This document shows positions 7,362-11,041 of a stretch of DNA of 11,041 nucleotides, piece after piece (the first letter of the stretch is position 1; every line of letters begins with the position of its first letter). Origin of the DNA: Ramicandelaber brevisporus (Eukaryota; Kickxellomycota; Ramicandelaberales; Ramicandelaberaceae); the NCBI GenBank assembly GCA_025201865.1, contig MU603308.1:1-11041 (forward strand), written 5' to 3'. Made by a program: the position numbers and the translations under genes. Under the pieces are notes generated by a model, which saw only the letters and a program-made list of their open reading frames with translations, ran no database searches and was not told where the DNA came from.

Positions 7362-8375
7362 ATGTCTAGCCAGCCTGTCGACAGCGCCAGAAGCTCTCCG
7401 GTTCCACAGCCTGCTTCAGATCACAGCAACGGAGATGCTCTGAAGGCACTTCTCGCACAGAGACCGATGGCCAGCTCTTTGCAAAAGGAGGCCACTCTTG
7501 AAGTTGGTGCATCTCGCAAAGACTCCTGCCGCTTGCACTACGAGCTCCACGACACTGGCAAAGTGCGCGTCTTGTTCATTAACGGCTACGGCACCAGTTC
7601 TAGCGGCTGGGAACCTACCGTCTCTTACCTCACTTCTACCAAGCCTGGATACTACGAGATTTGCGTGTTTGATAACCGTGGCTGTGGATTCTCAGATGCA
7701 CCATGGGGCATGTACTCGACGTCGGGAATGGCTGCAGACACTGTGGAGCTGCTGGACCATTTGGGCTGGGATAAAAACATCCACATTGTCGGAATCAGTA
7801 TGGGCGGCATGATTAGTCAAGAAATCGCACATATGGTTCCAAGGCGATTGGCGTCAATCACCCTGTTGTCGACACATGCTGGTTTGACGACTCCACCACT
7901 CACTGGCCTCAAGCACATGGCTCTGAACATGACCTCTTCGGACTTGGCCACACGCATCCACCACTCGTCCAAAATGCTCTTCCCCGATTCTTGGCTCGAG
8001 AAACAATGCGCTTTCGACTCCTCGATCACCAACCGCGACTTGTTTGCGACCATGGTTAAACGCCGCGACATGTACACCAGACCAACTCCACTGCAAGGCA
8101 TTCTCGGTCAGACTGCCGCCATCAGCAGGCATTTTGTAAGCGCATCACGACTGCGCGCAATTACAGCCTCGGGAATTAGAGTATTGGTGGCGACAGGTGA
8201 TGAGAACGACATGTTGATCCGGCCAACGAACTCGCAGCACATTGCCAAGTGCCTGGGAGTGTCAGTATACTCGTTTGCCGGATGTGGACATAGCGTGCAC
8301 ATTCAGGAACGTGAGTTATTTGGAGAGTTGGTTCTAGCCCATATTGATGATGAGCCGATACCATCAATTAACTAA
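7362..8375 (+). CDS. Alpha/beta hydrolase fold protein, substrate unknown
   Basis: This 337-residue protein is probably a soluble serine hydrolase. A polar, Ser/Pro-rich N-terminus of about 45 residues precedes the fold and shows no signal peptide. The order of motifs is canonical. The oxyanion-hole loop is FINGYGTSSSGWEP (72-85). DNRGCGFSDAP lies at 104-114. The nucleophile elbow GISMGG has Ser146. The acid region ATGDENDMLIRP has Asp283 as the likely catalytic acid, by alignment to the usual GxxD...P turn, with Asp280 as the alternative. The catalytic histidine is His310 in GCGHSVH. The helical cap is at about 175-265. This resembles the broad family that includes 3-oxoadipate enol-lactonases and RdmC-type methylesterases, but sequence alone does not fix the reaction. 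The start is the ATG at 7362; the frame is open 27 codons upstream to a GTG, with no ATG, and that stretch lacks the gene's codon character. It converges on the secreted-protein gene. Confidence 0.9.
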   Translation: MSSQPVDSARSSPVPQPASDHSNGDALKALLAQRPMASSLQKEATLEVGASRKDSCRLHYELHDTGKVRVLFINGYGTSSSGWEPTVSYLTSTKPGYYEICVFDNRGCGFSDAPWGMYSTSGMAADTVELLDHLGWDKNIHIVGISMGGMISQEIAHMVPRRLASITLLSTHAGLTTPPLTGLKHMALNMTSSDLATRIHHSSKMLFPDSWLEKQCAFDSSITNRDLFATMVKRRDMYTRPTPLQGILGQTAAISRHFVSASRLRAITASGIRVLVATGDENDMLIRPTNSQHIAKCLGVSVYSFAGCGHSVHIQERELFGELVLAHIDDEPIPSIN

Positions 8376-8447
8376 AGCTTTTCTCCCTTTTTTAAGTCTT
8401 CTGTTGTTAAAGATGTGAACTTTCTTTGATGATTCCTTGAACTTCAA

Positions 8448-8460
8448 GGGCGGGCCGCCC
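8448..8460. repeat. GC-rich inverted repeat GGGCGG-G-CCGCCC
   Basis: A perfect six-base inverted repeat with a one-base centre stands out in AT-rich DNA, 72 bases after the hydrolase stop. It could form a short cruciform or hairpin or be the tip of the putative element. Confidence 0.55.
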
Positions 8461-8564
8461 CCACGAAAAATTAGTCTTAATTGTATGACAGGGGATTTTT
8501 ACGTAAAAGCATTCCACACCGAGTTGATATAAGCACTTGGAGAGCGATGGCGACCGCCCTAATC

Positions 8565-8636
8565 ACGACCAGATGACCAGGTTAGACCAAATGGTCACAC
8601 TAGACCAGCTGTCCGGATTAGACCAGTTGTCTGCAC
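8565..8636 (+). repeat. 18-bp minisatellite, four imperfect copies
   Basis: Units start at 8565, 8583, 8601 and 8619. All contain GACCA near the start, and three share GACCAG-TG. The last two read TAGACCAGCTGTCCGGAT and TAGACCAGTTGTCTGCAC. One frame translates it as a hexapeptide LDQLSx, within a short frame from ATG 8573 to 8731 that is not otherwise gene-like. Confidence 0.75.
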
Positions 8637-9312
8637 GAAGCAGACATTACACCGAGAGCCCTTGTACGCTGAATATATATCGGGGGGGGGGTAGCGAGCA
8701 TCGACGACGGAGGGTGCGACCAGACGAGTAGACCGCAGAACCGAGCGGATGCAGGCAGAGTTGTGCTAAATCAGCAATTGGGGGTGACCAAACCACCTTG
8801 AGAAAGGCGGCACGAGCGACAAGAAGCAACCAAGCGTGGGCCGGCGAAGGGGAGGAAACGGCCGGCGAGAAGGACGTCTACGCGAAGTGAGGACCGAGGT
8901 GGCGTAGACAACGGAGGCAGCTGCTGCAGGAAACGGACGAGCAGAGCGACAGGGAAGGTGGTTGTCTTGAAGGGTCGAGGTGCAACCGACAGTGGCGCGG
9001 CCAGAAGGCGCGAGCACACACGTGCGGTGCAGAGGGAAGGGGGAAGAGTTGGCGAGTGGGAAAGAGACGGTGCGGTTCAGGGACAAAGCAGAAGGACGAA
9101 GAGAGATGGAAGGGATGAGACACAGAAACAAACAGACACGGGAAGGGATGGTAGTTGTGCTGAGCGAGATAGCTGTGTTTTTATACACTTGGGGTACAGC
9201 AGCAGTAGTAGTAGCACTCAGGAACGAAACACAGCTGATACTTGATTCGCTGGTTGGTGTGTTTGTTGAGAGAGGAGAGGAGAGAAAGACTGCTTTGAGA
9301 AAGAGCAATTAA

Positions 9313-9401
9313 GAGGCGAGAATCAAAGGAGTGTGTGTGTGCGTGCGTGTGTATGTTATTCTACGCAGAGTGGCGAACCTCCTTTGATCGAACAACGCCT
9401 C
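9313..9401. repeat. Large imperfect hairpin, 16 paired bases
   Basis: GAGGCG (9313-9318) pairs with CGCCTC (9396-9401). ATCAAAGGAG (9322-9331) pairs with CTCCTTTGAT (9379-9388). The arms are interrupted by an internal loop of 3 and 7 bases. The 47-base loop carries a GT-rich microsatellite. It could be a 3'-end structure, an RNA hairpin precursor or a transposon remnant. Confidence 0.65.
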
Positions 9402-9548
9402 TAGCAGTATCGTTCCGTCGCTTCATGTCGCTCACTCTTCCGTAAACAACATCATCTAACTGTACCGCTCAGTGCGGGACTTTAGTGTCATTTTAATGTG
9501 ATTGTATGTGATTTGATAGGAGGAAGGACAAGGAGAAGGAGATGCATT

Positions 9549-9638
9549 TTACGTAACTGACATGCTGCCTTTACGTAAAGTGCCTGTTTTGTGTAAAACG
9601 TCCTGGATCACCTGTAGAACAGAAGATTTTATGTAAAA
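9549..9638. promoter_or_regulatory. Cluster of TTACGTAA palindromes and variants
   Basis: Exact TTACGTAA occurs at 9549-9556 and 9571-9578, and also at 8499-8506. Variants TTTTGTGTAAAA (9587-9598) and TTTTATGTAAAA (9627-9638) continue the series. Centres are spaced 22, 18 and 40 bp, close to multiples of two helical turns. TTACGTAA is a known site for Yap/Pap1-type fungal bZIP factors. Its position between two gene 3' ends is unusual for promoter sites. Confidence 0.4.
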
Positions 9639-9822
9639 ACGGCCCACCCGTGTGGATAACTACAATCTACATGTGAACGAGATCTTATGAGTTGATCACA
9701 ATTCGAATGCTTATTAAAATGATTAGGAGCAAAATCTGGAAATGAGGAGGAAGGAAGAAGAGATGCCATTGTTTAGGAATGATAAATGGTAACCTTGATT
9801 TAAATTGACAATGACAAAGTGC

Positions 9823-10419
9823 TTATTTGTCAGTAATCGAAATGGTGTCAAGATTACCCTCAATCCAATCATAGCCGTCTGTAGATTTGCAATCTTTTTC
9901 TTCCTTCTTTTTCTCATCCTCGGAAGTACCTTTACTACGGATACGAATAATCTTGCCCTTACCTTTACCTTCCTCGATCTTACTCTCGAGCTCAATTCCA
10001 CCAGTAGTGAGCTTACCATTCACCGGACCATTGAATATAATCAATGGTTCGCCTTTAGGGATACCATCTACCAATTCTTGAACCTCAATATTGGCGGTAC
10101 CACTAAACGATGAGAATCCAGTTGACTTTGCATCACCTGAGGCCGAACCACTGCCGCAGGAACCACTACTCTTGCCGTCAATAGTTACTGTCGTACCATA
10201 TTTGGCCGTTGCTGAATCTGATGATGATCCACTGAGAGTACAGGAAGACGACATTCCGATGAATTCGACATCAGTATCCTGAGCTGTCTGGGTCAGACCT
10301 GGGTCAAGACTGAGTTGGAACGTCGCACTAGTACAAGTCACATCGCCGACAGTTTCTTGAGCGTTGTTCAGCGTGGCCAGGGAGGCGAGAGCAGCGACAA
10401 AGGCGATAGCAAACTTCAT
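9823..10419 (-). CDS. Small secreted protein of unrecognised family
   Basis: This 198-residue protein starts with a clear signal peptide, MKFAIAFVAALASLATLNNA, cleaved near residue 20. The mature part is rich in Ser, Thr and Gly, looks beta-strand-rich, and has four cysteines (29, 60, 88, 177), enough for two disulfides. A Gly-Lys repeat and a Lys/Glu-rich segment (about 148-175) lie near the C-terminus, which ends GYDWIEGNLDTISITDK. No membrane helix or GPI-type tail follows, so secretion or wall association is likely. The start is the ATG at 10419, where the signal peptide begins; the frame is open 44 codons upstream to an in-frame ATG at 10551, but that segment would bury the signal peptide. 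I do not recognise the family. The gene converges on the second hydrolase. Confidence 0.8.
   Translation of the reverse strand: MKFAIAFVAALASLATLNNAQETVGDVTCTSATFQLSLDPGLTQTAQDTDVEFIGMSSSCTLSGSSSDSATAKYGTTVTIDGKSSGSCGSGSASGDAKSTGFSSFSGTANIEVQELVDGIPKGEPLIIFNGPVNGKLTTGGIELESKIEEGKGKGKIIRIRSKGTSEDEKKKEEKDCKSTDGYDWIEGNLDTISITDK
10027..10048. repeat. 8-bp inverted repeat inside the secreted-protein gene
   Basis: ACCATTGA and TCAATGGT flank a six-base AT loop, giving a stable small hairpin in the coding sequence. It may be chance. Confidence 0.5.
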
Positions 10420-10836
10420 TATGTCTGTAGTGAGAATATGGAATGGAAAATATGAAGTGTTGTGATTGAAGTGCAAATAAAGAGCGAGTTGGAAAGAGCA
10501 GGTTGGAAAAGGCGAGAGAAGAAGGTTATAATACAAAACCTGCAAATACAAGTGCTATCGAAGAGGGATAGCAGGTAGGCTGACTGAGAGCTATCAACAA
10601 CTGGTCACAGGTGGGACGTGAGGAGAAAGGATGGGGAAACTGGGAAGATGAATGGAGAGCTATATTGTAAGACTTGAGAATGCACAGGGTCAAAGAGTGA
10701 TAGTGCATTGACTGTGGATTCTCAACAGCAAGTATTAAATAAAAGGCGCAAAGAGAGAGAGAAGGCGTGGGTGAGGATGGGGACGACGGTGATGGTGAGA
10801 ACGGCCGAGGCTAGAACATCCGAGATAGTTTCATTG
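10420..10836 (-). promoter_or_regulatory. Upstream region of the secreted-protein gene
   Basis: Read on the minus strand, a TATTATAA-like AT box (complement of about 10526-10533) lies about 110 bases upstream of the ATG. C/T-rich stretches follow (complement of 10482-10525), a layout compatible with a fungal promoter. A small inverted repeat GCTATC/GATAGC lies at 10554-10572. No other gene is supported here. Confidence 0.35.
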
Positions 10837-10988
10837 ACCCTGCTCTCAAGTAGTATACCTTCGCAAATGCTCAGAAGTCATAACTGTGTGAACATTGTAA
10901 CGCAGTCTGCACACCCTGCTCTCAAGTAGTATACCTTCGCAAATGCTCAGAAGTCATAACTGTGTGAACATTGTAACGCAGTCTGCAC
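10837..10988 (+). repeat. Perfect 76-bp tandem duplication
   Basis: The segments 10837-10912 and 10913-10988 are identical base for base, starting ACCCTGCTCTCAAG and ending CGCAGTCTGCAC. The match extends one further base after the second copy. The unit has no obvious coding role. Complete identity implies a very recent event, gene conversion or an assembly error. Confidence 0.95.
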
Positions 10989-11041
10989 AAGTCACTCACA
11001 TTCCATCTGCGTGCCGCTATTCACTAACTAGGTCAACCTCA
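10989..11041. other. Terminal segment with no recognised feature
   Basis: These last 53 bases follow the tandem duplication. No reading frame, repeat or RNA signature is visible. Confidence 0.5.

Larger units (their letters stand above)
8448..9649. mobile_element. Possible decayed non-autonomous DNA transposon (inverted-repeat ends)
   Basis: The left end, 8448-8471, begins GGGCGGGCCGCCCCCAC. The reverse complement of 9626-9649 begins GGGTGGGCCGTTTTTAC. Over 24 bases 16 match, and seven of the eight differences are transitions (six C/T, one G/A), as expected for decay by deamination or RIP. About 32-34 bases inward both ends carry a TTTTAC(GT/AC)AAAA module. The interior differs in composition from its flanks. 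Against it: no target-site duplication is evident and no transposase frame is visible. This is an inference. Confidence 0.25.
8376..9822. other. Convergent intergenic region with repeat structures
   Basis: This 1.45-kb stretch lies between two convergent stop codons. The middle part, about 8540-9300, is visibly more GC- and purine-rich than the AT-rich flanks. It holds an 18-bp minisatellite, a run of nine G at about 8683-8691, a 16-bp-stem hairpin, three exact TTACGTAA octamers with two variants, and a pair of diverged inverted repeats. No reading frame resembles a known protein; none looks like a transposase. Confidence 0.6.

Noticed and set aside
8766-9308. 180-codon minus-strand frame inside the putative element, checked as a transposase
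   Set aside because: It has Ser/Pro/Arg-rich composition and no DDE/D, helix-turn-helix or zinc-finger motif.
10420-10470. 5'UTR intron just before the secreted-protein ATG
   Set aside because: An acceptor-like CACTACAG is present on the minus strand, but I see no matching donor and branch site.
10420-10551. 44-codon N-terminal extension of the secreted protein
   Set aside because: It has an ATG at 10551 but would place a perfect signal peptide in the interior; the ATG at 10419 is preferred.
1-11041. Bacterial operon, CRISPR array or phage-defence cluster
   Set aside because: The gene content is eukaryotic, the genes are unrelated, and no regularly spaced repeat-spacer array exists.

Overview
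The window is nuclear DNA from a eukaryote, most likely an early-diverging (zygomycete-grade) fungus; the lineage is an inference. It encodes a mitochondrial ribosomal protein (uL30m), the gamma-tubulin complex subunit MZT1/MOZART1, a membrane-anchored ER protein disulfide isomerase of the Eps1 type and a BEM46/ABHD13-type hydrolase. All six genes read as single uninterrupted frames, with no bacterial ribosome-binding sites and A-rich start contexts. One well-formed candidate intron lies in a 5' leader.

Layout: (1) 1-716 (+), the 3' end of a BEM46-like alpha/beta hydrolase, cut by the window edge, with a long acidic/Ser-Thr-Ala insertion inside the catalytic domain. (2) 717-1026, a pyrimidine-rich leader/promoter with a candidate 5'UTR intron. 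(3) 1027-3096 (+), a PDI-like protein with two CPHC thioredoxin domains. (4) 3241-3474 (-), MZT1, convergent with the PDI gene. (5) 3670-4101 (-), mitochondrial uL30m. (6) 4102-7361, a 3.26-kb gene-poor divergent spacer full of microsatellites, a G-quadruplex motif and a homopurine tract. (7) 7362-8375 (+), a second, soluble alpha/beta hydrolase. (8) 8376-9822, a convergent spacer with an 18-bp minisatellite, a large hairpin, repeated TTACGTAA palindromes and a possible decayed transposon. (9) 9823-10419 (-), a small secreted protein of unrecognised family. (10) 10420-11041, its upstream region, ending in a perfect 76-bp tandem duplication.

The genes are unrelated housekeeping or accessory genes and do not form a pathway; there is no operon, defence island or CRISPR array. 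The most interesting material is structural. Three cases stand out: the putative inverted-repeat element with clustered palindromes at about 8448-9649, the 76-bp exact tandem repeat, and the in-frame low-complexity insertions in three of the conserved proteins.
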